Shown: positions 23,814-32,368 of the stretch, in pieces
Numbering within the stretch: position 1 is the first letter of the stretch
Layout of the letters: the number at the start of each line of letters is the position of its first letter
Source: an uncultured Clostridia bacterium
Lineage (GTDB): Bacteria > Bacillota > Clostridia > Christensenellales > Pumilibacteraceae
Assembly: GCA_944363615.1 (NCBI GenBank)
Contig: CALVUQ010000017.1
Coordinates: 1 to 35,013 of the forward strand
Length of the DNA: 35,013 nucleotides
Direction of reading: 5' to 3'
Program-made: the position numbers and the translations under genes
The notes under the pieces: model-generated
The model's input: the letters and a program-made list of their open reading frames with translations, nothing else
Told to the model about the DNA's origin: nothing
The model's database searches: none

Positions 23814-24755
23814 ATGGATATCGTTAAATTGCTGCCCGCGGTAAAGTCTCCGGTCTGGGGCGGGCATAAAATATCCGCATGGGGCAAAAAAGGCTGCAGC
23901 GGTAAAATCGGCGAAACGTGGGAGCTTTCTTTTTTAAGCGAGGCGCCTTCGCGTATCGACGGCGGCGAATATGACGGTCAGGAACTTTTTAAGACTGCGG
24001 ATAAAGCGGATATCGGTAAAGCCGCGGCTAAGTTCGGTACATTCCCCGTGCTCATTAAGTTTATCGACGCTGCGGCGGATTTGTCCGTGCAGGTGCATCC
24101 CGACGACGATTACGCCTTGAGTAAAGGCTTAGGTTACGGCAAAACCGAAATGTGGTACGTCGTGGACGCCGACGCGGGCGCAGGCATTTACCTCGGGTTT
24201 AACCGCCCCGTCAGTAAGGAAGAAGTTTACGAAATGGCTGAAAACGGCACCGTCGTTTCCGCGCTCAACTTCATTCCCGTTAAAAAAGGCGACTTTTTTT
24301 TCGTCCGTGCGGGCGTTGTCCATGCAATAGGCGCGGGCGTCACCGTTGCGGAAATTCAGCAAAGTTCCGACCTTACTTACAGGGTTTTCGACTACAACCG
24401 TTTGGGCGCCGACGGAAAGCCCAGACAGCTTCACCTTGAAGAGGCGCTTAAAGTCATGGATTTTTCCGCTTATTCGCCCGGCGTTCAAAAGATGACCGTC
24501 GGCAGTTTAAAGTGCGACGGCACAAAAAGCGCGCCCGTAAAAATTGCCGAATGTAAATATTTTTCCGTCTATAAATGCCGCGGCGGCGGTAACTTTGTTT
24601 CTCCCGACAGCTTTGTTGCCGTGATTTGCACTTACGGCAGCGGCAATATCAGCGGAAGGACTATGAAAAAAGGCGACGTTTTTTTCGTCCCCGCGGGCAA
24701 GAATTTCATTACGGACGGCGACGCGGAATACCTGATTGCGGGCGTGGAAATTTAA
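23814..24755 (+). CDS. manA: Mannose-6-phosphate isomerase, class I
   Basis: Interconverts mannose 6-phosphate and fructose 6-phosphate in the cytoplasm using a bound zinc. The 313-residue length matches the short Bacillus ManA type. Typical segments: VWGGHKIS near the N-terminus, the zinc ligands in VQVHPDDDYA and KTEMWYVVDA (about residues 92-118), and the active-site GVVHAIGAGVTVAEIQQSSDLTYRVFDYNR. The C-terminal third is the small cupin-like domain. GGAAGGAG lies 13 bases before the ATG, a rather long spacing. It heads a set of co-directional sugar-related genes, with the APH-like kinase 143 bases downstream. No mannose transporter is in the window. Confidence 0.94.
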   Translation: MDIVKLLPAVKSPVWGGHKISAWGKKGCSGKIGETWELSFLSEAPSRIDGGEYDGQELFKTADKADIGKAAAKFGTFPVLIKFIDAAADLSVQVHPDDDYALSKGLGYGKTEMWYVVDADAGAGIYLGFNRPVSKEEVYEMAENGTVVSALNFIPVKKGDFFFVRAGVVHAIGAGVTVAEIQQSSDLTYRVFDYNRLGADGKPRQLHLEEALKVMDFSAYSPGVQKMTVGSLKCDGTKSAPVKIAECKYFSVYKCRGGGNFVSPDSFVAVICTYGSGNISGRTMKKGDVFFVPAGKNFITDGDAEYLIAGVEI

Positions 24756-24898
24756 GGACGTTTGCACAATGGGACAGTAAATGTTGATTCTGACGTTTTT
24801 CGTTATTCGGACTTGCGTCATATTAACGGTTTTGTTAAATTTTAAATACAATAATAACAGATAAAGCGCGGCGACGCCGCAATCTGAGAGGATTAAAA

Positions 24899-25984
24899 AT
24901 GACAACGGAACAACTTGACTCGATCGCAAGTAAATTCGATATCGACGGGGAAGTAATTTCATACGCCCCTTACGGCGACGGTCACATAAACGATACTTAC
25001 CTTATCAACACCAAAAAGCGCAAATACATATTGCAGCGCATAAACAATTCCGTTTTCAAAGACGTGGATCTGTTGATGGGCAACATCGAAAAAGTGCTTA
25101 GTCACGCCAAAAAAAGCATAGTTGCTTACGGCGGCGATCCCGAACGCGAGACCATGACGCTGGTTCTTACCAAAGACGGCGAGAAGTATTACAGGTTAGG
25201 GGAAAAATATTACCGCGTTTATGTTTTCATCGACAAAACCGTATCGCTTAACCTTGCGCGCACAAACGAGGATTTTTACCAAAGCGGCGTGGGCTTCGGT
25301 AAATTCGCGCGGCTTTTAAGCGGCTTCGACGCGGACGAAATTCACGACGTTATTCCCGATTTTCACAATACCCGCGTGCGTTTTGCCAATTTCGTGCGCA
25401 CTCTTGATAAGGACGCGCTTAACCGCGCGGCGGAGTGCAAAAACGAAATCGATTTTGTGTTTAAGCGCGAAAAGCTTTGCGGAAAGCTGGTCGACATGCT
25501 TAATAGCGGCGAGATGAAAAGCCGCGTGACCCACAACGACACAAAGCTTAACAATGTGCTTCTGGACGAAAAAACGGGCAAAGCCGTCGCCGTCATTGAC
25601 CTTGACACCGTAATGAAGGGAAGTACCTGCTACGACTTCGGCGACTCGGTAAGATTCGGGTGCAGCACCGCCATCGAGGACGAGGAAGACCTTTCTAAAG
25701 TTCATTTTTCTCTGCCCCTTTTCGAGGTGTATTCAAGGGGTTTTCTGGGCGCTCTTGAAGGCGCTTTGACGGATACGGAGGTTAAAAACATGTCGTTAGG
25801 GTCCGTGATGATGACGCTTGAATGCGGTATGAGGTTTCTGACCGACTATCTCGACGGGGACAATTACTTCAAAATTTCCAAGGATAAACACAACCTTATT
25901 CGTTGCCGTACTCAGTTCCGTCTGGTGGAGGAAATGGAACGCGATTACGACAAAATGCTGGCGATTGTCGATAAGTATGCGTAA
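24899..25984 (+). CDS. APH-fold sugar kinase, N-acetylhexosamine 1-kinase-like
   Basis: A 361-residue phosphotransferase of the aminoglycoside-phosphotransferase fold. Overall layout and length resemble NahK (about 359 residues), which makes N-acetylhexosamine 1-phosphates. Visible: YGDGHINDTYLI near residues 22-33, KYILQRIN (ATP-binding Lys region), the catalytic loop THNDTKLNNVLLD, and the metal-binding IDLDTVMKGSTCYDFGDSVRF. The GHINDTY and DLDTVM segments are typical of the NahK/mucin-sugar group rather than of antibiotic kinases. GAGAGG precedes the ATG. With manA upstream it suggests salvage of host or dietary amino sugars; the exact acceptor sugar is inferred, not shown. Confidence 0.82.
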   Translation: MTTEQLDSIASKFDIDGEVISYAPYGDGHINDTYLINTKKRKYILQRINNSVFKDVDLLMGNIEKVLSHAKKSIVAYGGDPERETMTLVLTKDGEKYYRLGEKYYRVYVFIDKTVSLNLARTNEDFYQSGVGFGKFARLLSGFDADEIHDVIPDFHNTRVRFANFVRTLDKDALNRAAECKNEIDFVFKREKLCGKLVDMLNSGEMKSRVTHNDTKLNNVLLDEKTGKAVAVIDLDTVMKGSTCYDFGDSVRFGCSTAIEDEEDLSKVHFSLPLFEVYSRGFLGALEGALTDTEVKNMSLGSVMMTLECGMRFLTDYLDGDNYFKISKDKHNLIRCRTQFRLVEEMERDYDKMLAIVDKYA

Positions 25985-26049
25985 TGCGTTTGCGGTATTC
26001 CGATATTTGCGTTAAATGCGCGTCAAATCTTTTTCCTGCGGCTTTCAAG

Positions 26050-26078
26050 TTGCGATATTCTGTTTTTGGCGCTATAAT
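26050..26078 (+). promoter_or_regulatory. Promoter of the glycerophosphodiesterase gene
   Basis: TTGCGA at 26050-26055 and TATAAT at 26073-26078 with a 17-base spacer. Confidence 0.7.
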
Positions 26079-26109
26079 ATAAAAAACATTATAAGTTCGG
26101 GGGTATATT

Positions 26110-26862
26110 ATGGTAAATCTGGGACAATCAACCGAAAATATTTTAGTGGCGGGTCATCGCGGAATATGCGCCCTGTATCCCGAAAACACAATGGTTTCCT
26201 TTCGCGCCGCGCTGGAAGCGGACGTGGACAACATCGAAATGGACCTTAACGTCACGCGCGACGGCAGGCTTGTCGTAATTCACGACACCACGCTTGACCG
26301 CACTACGGACAAGACGGGTAAGGTGCGCGATTATACTTTCGACGAAATCAAGTCCTGCGACGCAGGCGGAAAGTTCGATAAAAAATTCAAAGGAGAAAGA
26401 ATACCTTCTTTCGAGGAGTTTCTTCAGCTTGTCGCGCCCACGCGCATTTCGCTTAACGTAGAAATTAAGGATTACACCTTCGAGTGCGCCGACAAGGCGG
26501 TGGCGCTGCTGCTTAAATACGGCTTTAAGGACAGGTTTGTCATAACTTCTTTCGACGCAAACATAACGCAGTACGTCCATCAGGTGCTGGGATTTCCCAC
26601 GCAGGGTTTTCCCCTCGACAAAATGCACAACGCCTCAAACGACACTTACAAGCATTTGTCCGCCGTCGGCATGGGCAGTTGGTGGATAGACACCGCTCCG
26701 TCCGCCGCCGAATACCGTAAAATGGGCATCGATTACTGGACGTGGTGCCCCGACACGGAAGAAGAGGTAATACGTCATATCGCCGCGGGTGCAAGCCTTA
26801 TGACCTGCAACAATCCTTTCCCAGCGCTTAAAGTGCTTAAGGAAAGGGGTTTGCATAAGTAA
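26110..26862 (+). CDS. Glycerophosphodiester phosphodiesterase
   Basis: Hydrolyses glycerophosphodiesters from phospholipid headgroups to glycerol 3-phosphate and an alcohol. The 250-residue TIM-barrel protein shows the GDPD signature: GHRG with His16 and Arg17, PENT with Glu25, IEMDLN with Glu43 and Asp45, and HDTTLDRTT with His58. Later LNVEIKD and a C-terminal VNxWCPDT-like segment (YWTWCPDT) complete the fold. No signal peptide is seen, so it resembles the cytoplasmic UgpQ type rather than the secreted GlpQ type. A GGGGG run lies just before the ATG in place of a good ribosome binding site. The gene has its own promoter and converges on the glutamate synthase operon. Confidence 0.93.
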   Translation: MVNLGQSTENILVAGHRGICALYPENTMVSFRAALEADVDNIEMDLNVTRDGRLVVIHDTTLDRTTDKTGKVRDYTFDEIKSCDAGGKFDKKFKGERIPSFEEFLQLVAPTRISLNVEIKDYTFECADKAVALLLKYGFKDRFVITSFDANITQYVHQVLGFPTQGFPLDKMHNASNDTYKHLSAVGMGSWWIDTAPSAAEYRKMGIDYWTWCPDTEEEVIRHIAAGASLMTCNNPFPALKVLKERGLHK

Positions 26863-27175
26863 TCTTTTCTTGCGGCAAGAGTAAATCCGTGTTTGTCCGT
26901 GAAAAATAATTGCTTTTCGTTTGTTTTAAGTTTTCAGTAAAAAAGCTGTGATTCCGCGACTTGAATTTATAAATCCCGATTTTCAAAGTTGCGCGTAAAA
27001 TCTTTCCGTCAGCCTGTTTTTCTGGCAACATTTTTTGCGGATTTATCTTGTTTATGCGTAAAATCAAAAAAACTTCGGGTTTTGCTTACGGCTGCGATAA
27101 ATTTATTCGGAAAGTCATTACGATGACGTTAAACAATGCGTCCGAAGCCCGAGTAAAAATTTAAAAGTAAATAAT
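26863..27175. other. Gene-free gap between convergent genes
   Basis: No credible gene is seen. The stretch is T-rich on the plus strand. TCCGTGAAA followed by TTGCTTTTCG (26897-26920) resembles 5972-5995, and CCGCGACTTG (26954-26963) is a further weak copy of the motif noted in other gene-free regions. No clear plus-strand terminator follows the phosphodiesterase. Confidence 0.4.
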
Positions 27176-27214
27176 AAAAAAAAGGACGGAGGAACAAAAA
27201 TCCTCTGTCCTTTT
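27176..27214 (-). terminator. Intrinsic terminator of the glutamate synthase operon
   Basis: A 13-bp stem (27181-27193 with 27201-27213, one G-U pair) is followed on the minus strand by eight T residues. Confidence 0.92.
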
Positions 27215-27228
27215 CGCGTATAACCGCT

Positions 27229-27951
27229 TTACATACTGCGGTTACAGTAAAGTCTTTTGTAAATGTTGGAAGTGGAGGGGGTAAGCAGCATGTATTCGTC
27301 TTTTGAAAGGCTGTTGAAGTCCGCGCCGAAACAAGAGCAATATTCTTTTATAAGGGGCAGAATTTCGCTTTTGTCGGCATTGGTTTTCACGTCCACCTGA
27401 GGGGGCAGGTCGCGAGGCATGTGGCGGGTACGGATGTAAATTTTACCGCCGTACTGACCCGTAGCGCAAAACGCGCCTACCGGGCACTCGTTTTCGTACC
27501 CGATGCCCAAAACGAGTATGATGCCGCCCGCCTGGTACTCGCCCAGAAAGTCGCCTGTTTTGCCGCCCACTATGATTTTGGGGATGTGCTTGCCGTATTC
27601 CTTCATGTGGATGCCCACTCTGAACCCTGCGTCGCCTTCCACCATGACGGTGCCGCCGCGCATGGCGTAGCCTATCGTGTCGCCCGCGTGGCCGTAAACG
27701 GTTATAGAGCCGGAATTCATTGTGTCGCCCGTGGCGTCCTGAGCGTTACCGTACACCTTTATGTCGGTGTTGCTGAGGTATGCGCCCAAAGCGTTTCCCG
27801 CAACTCCGTATATGACGATTTCCTTGTTTTCCGCTCCGCTTCCGATGTAGCGTTGACCAAGTACGTTTTTGATGATTATTTTTTTGTCGTTGCTTGCTTT
27901 GACGGCAGCGTTAAGCTGATCAAACAGCATATTTTCAGCGTTAATTTCCAT
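27229..27951 (-). CDS. Glutamate synthase GXGXG-domain subunit
   Basis: A 240-residue protein corresponding to the C-terminal GXGXG beta-helix domain of the glutamate synthase large subunit, here as a separate polypeptide. Repeated glycine turns are visible: YIGSGAENK, YGVAGNALGAYL, YGNAQDATGDTM, YGHAGDTIGYAM, VEGDAGFRVGIHM and VGGKTGDFLGEYQAGG. In the intact enzyme this domain lies against the synthase barrel and has a structural role. It is the last gene of the operon, 24 bases after the oxidoreductase. The ATG at 27951 is chosen because AGGAG lies eight bases upstream; a TTG six bases earlier is too close. A free-standing protein of this type also occurs in formylmethanofuran dehydrogenase, but the neighbours rule that out. 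Confidence 0.9.
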   Translation of the reverse strand: MEINAENMLFDQLNAAVKASNDKKIIIKNVLGQRYIGSGAENKEIVIYGVAGNALGAYLSNTDIKVYGNAQDATGDTMNSGSITVYGHAGDTIGYAMRGGTVMVEGDAGFRVGIHMKEYGKHIPKIIVGGKTGDFLGEYQAGGIILVLGIGYENECPVGAFCATGQYGGKIYIRTRHMPRDLPPQVDVKTNADKSEILPLIKEYCSCFGADFNSLSKDEYMLLTPSTSNIYKRLYCNRSM

Positions 27952-27975
27952 TTTCAATGCTCCTGTAAATCGCGT

Positions 27976-29202
27976 TCAGCGGTCAAGTTTTTCGCGGCGG
28001 ACCGTCTTCGGGAAGAAGGCAAGCTCGGGTAAAAGAGTCATCGCCTTGAAGTCGACGGTGTCCAGCGGCACGCGTTCCCTTATAAGTGACAGCAGTATGC
28101 CCGCGCGGTCGTAATTCCCGATAAGGATAAAGCCCGTAAGGCGGTTGTCTTTGACGAAAAACCGTTTTATGAAATCTTCGCCCTTTTGTTCCAGCATTGC
28201 GCCCTGAGTGCTGCCTGCCGACAGAACGTGAACGCCGAAAAATCCGATGGAGTTAAGCGGAACCAGGTTGCATATTTCCCTGTCGTCGCCCGACATGTTA
28301 AAGCCTGCCGTTTCGCCCTGAAGGTAAGCGTTGGGAAGCACCGCCATTATTTTGTCGGCGCCGCTGCTTGCGTCGTGGCTAACGGTGCAGTCGCCCGCGG
28401 CGTAAACGTCGGGAAGAGAAGTGCGCTGTTTTAAGTCGGTTACGATTCCGCGGTTTATTTTTCCGCCCGCGTCGGCAACCAGGCTTACGTTGGGTTTTAC
28501 GCCCACCGCGGTCACCAGAACGTCGAATTCGACTTTGACGCCGCCGTCGGTCACGCAGTAATTTTCGTGAAACTCCTTTACCTTGTCGTTAAGGACAAGT
28601 CTGACGCCCTTTTCATCGATCTTCTTGCTTACGATTTTCGCGCAATCCTCGTCAAGGACGGAGGACAGCACGCGATCGGCAAGATCTATGACCGTTATGT
28701 CATGCGTAATTTCGTATGCGCCTTCCATGCACTTAAGCCCGATAAGGCCCGCGCCGATAATCAGAAGGCGAGTATCAGGCTTTAGCGCGGCTTTCAGTTT
28801 TCTGGCGTCTTCTATGGTGTAGAAAGTAAACTTTTCGCGCACTTCGTCAAGCCCGTTTGCGGGCGGCACGAAAGGCACGGATCCCGTGGCCACTAAAAGC
28901 TTGTCGTAAGATACGCTTTCCCCGTCGGAAAGATAAACTTTTTTGCCCGAAGGATCGATTTTCTCCGCTTTTACGCCGTCTTTAAGGGTTATATTCAGTT
29001 TTTCGTAAAAATCGGCGGGGCGGTAGGGAAGAGTTTCGTCCGTGGTGACGCCCTGCAGATAATACGATATGAGCGGGCGTCCGTAAGCGGCGCCTTTTTC
29101 CTCCGATATTATCGTCAAAGAGCCCTTTTTGTCCGTTTTGCGTATTGCTTCCGCCGCCGCAATGCCCGCGGTGGAATTTCCTATAATTACGTATTTGCTC
29201 AT
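27976..29202 (-). CDS. FAD/NAD(P)-dependent oxidoreductase of the glutamate synthase operon
   Basis: A 408-residue flavoprotein of the class I pyridine nucleotide-disulfide family, closest in style to NADH:rubredoxin and nitrite reductase (NirB) N-terminal modules. FAD-binding YVIIGNSTAGIAAAEAI begins at residue 3, with Ser in place of the second Gly as in NirB-like proteins. The NAD-binding LLIIGAGLIGLK lies near 147, and the second FAD motif PDVYAAGDCT near 265. There is no CxxC redox disulfide. It probably passes electrons from NAD(P)H through the adjacent four-cluster ferredoxin to the synthase subunit (inference). The ATG at 29202 follows GAGGAG and is two bases beyond the ferredoxin stop. 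A role in reducing the rubredoxin elsewhere in the window is also conceivable. Confidence 0.88.
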   Translation of the reverse strand: MSKYVIIGNSTAGIAAAEAIRKTDKKGSLTIISEEKGAAYGRPLISYYLQGVTTDETLPYRPADFYEKLNITLKDGVKAEKIDPSGKKVYLSDGESVSYDKLLVATGSVPFVPPANGLDEVREKFTFYTIEDARKLKAALKPDTRLLIIGAGLIGLKCMEGAYEITHDITVIDLADRVLSSVLDEDCAKIVSKKIDEKGVRLVLNDKVKEFHENYCVTDGGVKVEFDVLVTAVGVKPNVSLVADAGGKINRGIVTDLKQRTSLPDVYAAGDCTVSHDASSGADKIMAVLPNAYLQGETAGFNMSGDDREICNLVPLNSIGFFGVHVLSAGSTQGAMLEQKGEDFIKRFFVKDNRLTGFILIGNYDRAGILLSLIRERVPLDTVDFKAMTLLPELAFFPKTVRREKLDR

Positions 29203-29204
29203 TT

Positions 29205-29636
29205 TCAACGCTCCTCGTAGACTATGGCGCGGTTGGGACAATGCTGAACGCAGGAGGGTACGCCTCCCGTTTTAAGGCAAAGGTCGCATTTTTTTACGGC
29301 TTTTCCCTCGTCCATTCTTATAGCGCCGAAGGGACATACCAATACGCAGGTGTGGCAACCCACGCACTTGGATTCGTCCACAAGCACCGTGCCGTCCGCT
29401 TGCTTGCTGAGCGCGCCCGATATGCAGCTTTTGACGCATATGGCGTCGTCACAATGACGGCAGGCGACGGCAAACGTAATCTTGTCGTTTTCTTCGACGA
29501 CTATGCGCGGGACGGGCGGTTTTTGCAGGTTAAAAGCGTCGGGCATGTATTTTTCGCCGCTGTGCGAAAACGCGCACCAATACTCGCAAAGCCTGCAGCC
29601 TAAGCATTTATCTTCGTTTACGTGTACTTTTTTCAT
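29205..29636 (-). CDS. Four-cluster 4Fe-4S ferredoxin (HycB/DmsB-like electron-transfer subunit)
   Basis: A 143-residue iron-sulfur protein with 16 cysteines in four groups: CLGCRLCEYWC (about residues 11-21), CRHCDDAICVKSC, CVGCHTCVLVCPFGAI, and CDLC with a later CVQHCP. This pattern fits four cubane clusters, as in the electron-transfer subunits of formate dehydrogenase and DMSO reductase. It sits between the synthase and flavoprotein genes, so it most likely wires the two together. The stop overlaps the ribosome binding region of the next gene, with only two bases between stop and start. No twin-arginine or other signal peptide is seen, so it is cytoplasmic. Confidence 0.93.
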   Translation of the reverse strand: MKKVHVNEDKCLGCRLCEYWCAFSHSGEKYMPDAFNLQKPPVPRIVVEENDKITFAVACRHCDDAICVKSCISGALSKQADGTVLVDESKCVGCHTCVLVCPFGAIRMDEGKAVKKCDLCLKTGGVPSCVQHCPNRAIVYEER

Positions 29637-29651
29637 CTTTGTAACCTCTTT

Positions 29652-31157
29652 TTATTCGCCCGCGTGTTTGATGCCCAAGATGTCCAGCTCTTTCTGCGTA
29701 AGCCCTATGCCGCGCAGCATAAGTCTGTTGCCTCTTAAAGCTTCGATGGAGTTGATGCCCATGCCGCCCATCATTTCCTTGATTTCGTGCGTCCACGCCG
29801 TCACAAGGTTGACAAGCCGTTTGTATCCGATCTCGGGATTAAGCCTTTTGTAAAGTTCGGGCTTCTGGGTGGCAATGCCCCAGTTGCATTTTCCCGTATG
29901 GCAGGAGCGGCAAAGATGACATCCTAGCGCCAGAAGAGCGGGGGTGGCGATATATACCGCATCCGCGCCGAGAGCAATGGCTTTTACGACGTCCGCGCTG
30001 GAGCGTACCGAGCCGCCCGCCACCACGGAGACGTTGCTTCTAATTCCTTCTTCGCGCAGTCTTTCGTCCACGGAGGCAAGCGCAAGTTCTATGGGTATGC
30101 CCACGTTATCCCTTATGCGCGTGGGCGCCGCGCCCGTGCCGCCCCTGAATCCGTCGATGGCGATGATGTCCGCGCCGCTTCTCGCGATACCGCTTGCAAT
30201 GGCGGCAATGTTGTGCACCGCCGCTATTTTTACGATGACGGGTTTTTTGTAGTCCGTCGCCTCTTTAAGCGAAAATACAAGCTGGCGCAGGTCCTCTATG
30301 CTGTATATGTCATGATGCGGAGCGGGGGAAATGGCGTCCGAGCCTTCCGGAATCATTCGCGTTTTTGCAACGTCCGCGCCGATTTTGGCGCCCGGGAGAT
30401 GTCCGCCGATACCGGGCTTGGCGCCCTGACCGATTTTGATTTCTATCGCAGCGCCCGCGTTGAGATAGCGCTCGTGCACGCCGAACCTTCCCGACGCCAC
30501 CTGAACGATGGTGTTTTTGCCGTATTTATAAAAGTCCTCGTTAAGACCGCCTTCGCCCGTGTTGTAGTAAATTCCAAGCTCCTCCGCGGCGCGGGCAAGA
30601 CACTCGTGCGCGTTTTTGGATATGGAGCCGTAACTCATCGCCGAAAACATTATGGGCGTTTCCAGCTGAAGCCCGGGGTAGTGGCGTATCATAAGCTTAC
30701 CGGTTTTGTCGTAGGAAACATCCTCGCATTTTTTCCCGAGGTAAGTGCGCGTTTCCATGGGCTCGCGCAGCGGGTCTATGGACGGGTTGGTCACCTGAGA
30801 GGCGTTTATCAGCATTTTGTCCCAATAGACGGGATATTCTTTGGGCGTACCCATGGAGGACAAAAGAACGCCGCCCGTGTCCGCCTGTGCGTATATATCC
30901 TTGATTATGCTTTCGGTGTAATTGGCGCTGGGTTTGAAGCAGTGATCCGTTTTAACTATTTTCAACGCGCGCGTTGGACAAAGCGTGACGCACCTGTGGC
31001 AGTTGACGCACTTGGTTTCGTCCGCAAGCATCTGGTTCCGTTTCTCGTCAAAGAAGTGCACTTCGTTGGCGCACTGTCTTTCGCATACTCTGCATCGTAT
31101 GCATCTGTCGTTATTTCTGACTACTTCATAGTCAGGCTGTAAATAATTTATCGCCAT
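29652..31157 (-). CDS. Glutamate synthase, FMN-binding synthase subunit with N-terminal ferredoxin domain
   Basis: Makes glutamate from 2-oxoglutarate and ammonia released by the amidotransferase. The 501-residue protein starts with two 4Fe-4S motifs, CIRCRVCERQC (about 19-29) and CVNCHRCVTLC (about 50-60). The GltS FMN-binding barrel follows: PIMFSAMSYGSISKNAHE, NTGEGG, IKIGQGAKPGIGGHLPG, and the FMN/Fe-S region IDGFRGGTGAAP and VVAGGSVRSSADVVKAIALGAD. CHLCRSCHTGKC near 411-423 matches the 3Fe-4S ligand loop of glutamate synthase. This is the archaeal/clostridial-type core, lacking the amidotransferase and GXGXG domains of bacterial GltB; these are encoded separately in the same operon. It starts three bases after the previous stop. 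Confidence 0.95.
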   Translation of the reverse strand: MAINYLQPDYEVVRNNDRCIRCRVCERQCANEVHFFDEKRNQMLADETKCVNCHRCVTLCPTRALKIVKTDHCFKPSANYTESIIKDIYAQADTGGVLLSSMGTPKEYPVYWDKMLINASQVTNPSIDPLREPMETRTYLGKKCEDVSYDKTGKLMIRHYPGLQLETPIMFSAMSYGSISKNAHECLARAAEELGIYYNTGEGGLNEDFYKYGKNTIVQVASGRFGVHERYLNAGAAIEIKIGQGAKPGIGGHLPGAKIGADVAKTRMIPEGSDAISPAPHHDIYSIEDLRQLVFSLKEATDYKKPVIVKIAAVHNIAAIASGIARSGADIIAIDGFRGGTGAAPTRIRDNVGIPIELALASVDERLREEGIRSNVSVVAGGSVRSSADVVKAIALGADAVYIATPALLALGCHLCRSCHTGKCNWGIATQKPELYKRLNPEIGYKRLVNLVTAWTHEIKEMMGGMGINSIEALRGNRLMLRGIGLTQKELDILGIKHAGE

Positions 31158-31160
31158 ATT

Positions 31161-32261
31161 CTATTTCTCCAAAGTCGCAAATACGGGTTCGCCGCCGCCG
31201 GGGCTCCAGATACGGTCGGGGTTGCTGCAGATTGCTTTTATCGCGCATTCTTCGCTTGCCACGAAAAGCACGTCGTCTTTTTCCGCCACCACCATGCTTC
31301 TCAGTTTCAGTCTGTCGTTAAGCGCCATTATTCCGTCTTTGAACCCTAATATTATACTGAACGGTCCCGTTATCAGCAGCGAGGAAAACGCTTTTCTCAG
31401 GTCGGTCAGCCTTTCGCGTTCCGGGTCGGGAAGCGCCTCTATCTGCTGCCAGAACGGCGGTGCGATTACGCGCGCAGTGTCTTCAAGCGACAGCCCCTTT
31501 TTACGGTTAAGGAAATCTATTATGTATGTTATGACTTCCGTATCGGTCAGCAGCGTGCATTTGTAGCCGTAACTTTCGATATATCTGCGGTTAGCGTCGT
31601 AACTGGATATCTCGCCGTTGTGCACTATCGTGTAGTCAAGCAGCGAAAAGGGGTGCGCGCCGCCCCACCAGCCGGGAGTGTTGGTAGGATATCTTCCGTG
31701 CGCGGTCCAGGCATGCCCTTTGTATTCGTCCAGTCGGTAAAATTCGCCCACGTCCTCGGGGTAGCCCACCGCCTTGAATACTCCCATGTTTTTCCCGCTG
31801 GAAAATACGTACGCGCCGTCTATGCCGATATTGATGTTTATGACGCATTTGACCACAAACTCCTGTTCCTCCAGCTGGGAGGAGGCAAGCTTTGTGGGCA
31901 GCGGCGAAACGAAATACCGCCATATAAGCGGCTCGTTCACGATGTTTTTGTGCTTGCGCGTGGGAATGCGCGACAGGTTAACTATGTCGAAATGCTCGTT
32001 GAGAAACTGTTCGGTCTTCTCGCGGGCGCGCATGTCGTTGTAAAAGACGTGCAGCGCATACTGATCCTTATATTCGGGATAAATGCCGTAACCCGCAAAG
32101 CCGCCGCCCAGTCCGTTTGAGCGGTCGTGCATGTACGAAATGGACTGTACGATTTTGTCGCCCGACACTCGGTTGCCTTTCTTGGAAAAAAAGCCGCTTA
32201 TTGCGCAGCCCGACGGTATTCTTGCGTTACCTTCAATGTATTTTTCCGGGATGTCTTTCAT
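31161..32261 (-). CDS. Glutamate synthase, class II glutamine amidotransferase subunit
   Basis: Releases ammonia from glutamine for the synthase subunit encoded next. The 366-residue protein corresponds to the N-terminal amidotransferase domain of GltB. The expected nucleophile is Cys19 in RIPSGCAISGFF, so an 18-residue propeptide would have to be removed, as in other members of this group. Other class II features: GLGGGFAGYGIYP, HGRYPTNTPGWWGGAHPF, DYTIVHNGEISSYDANRRYIE and LLTDTEVITYIID. An AAAGG ribosome binding site supports ATG 32261; a longer upstream reading frame runs through the leader hairpin and is unlikely. It is the first gene of a five-gene operon. Confidence 0.93.
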   Translation of the reverse strand: MKDIPEKYIEGNARIPSGCAISGFFSKKGNRVSGDKIVQSISYMHDRSNGLGGGFAGYGIYPEYKDQYALHVFYNDMRAREKTEQFLNEHFDIVNLSRIPTRKHKNIVNEPLIWRYFVSPLPTKLASSQLEEQEFVVKCVININIGIDGAYVFSSGKNMGVFKAVGYPEDVGEFYRLDEYKGHAWTAHGRYPTNTPGWWGGAHPFSLLDYTIVHNGEISSYDANRRYIESYGYKCTLLTDTEVITYIIDFLNRKKGLSLEDTARVIAPPFWQQIEALPDPERERLTDLRKAFSSLLITGPFSIILGFKDGIMALNDRLKLRSMVVAEKDDVLFVASEECAIKAICSNPDRIWSPGGGEPVFATLEK

Positions 32262-32292
32262 GGTGAAACTGTTCCTTTTAAGTATAATAAAG

Positions 32293-32326
32293 AAAAAAAG
32301 GCATCGCAAAAAAATGCGACACCTTT
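32293..32326 (-). terminator. Promoter-proximal terminator (attenuator candidate) of the glutamate synthase operon
   Basis: On the minus strand a 12-bp stem (32326-32315 with 32308-32297, two G-U pairs) around a six-base loop is followed by seven T residues. It begins within a few bases of the expected transcription start and ends about 30 bases before the first start codon, so it would abort most transcripts unless relieved. Confidence 0.75.
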
Positions 32327-32338
32327 GTCATCGGTAAA

Positions 32339-32368
32339 ATACTAACACACCCGCGATGCTTTTGTCAA
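32339..32368 (-). promoter_or_regulatory. Promoter of the glutamate synthase operon
   Basis: On the minus strand a perfect -35 TTGACA (32368-32363) and TAGTAT (32344-32339) are 18 bases apart. Confidence 0.75.

Noticed and set aside
24783..24866. A 27-codon hydrophobic frame between manA and the hexosamine-type kinase
   Set aside because: No ribosome binding site; hydrophobicity is expected from the T-rich sequence.
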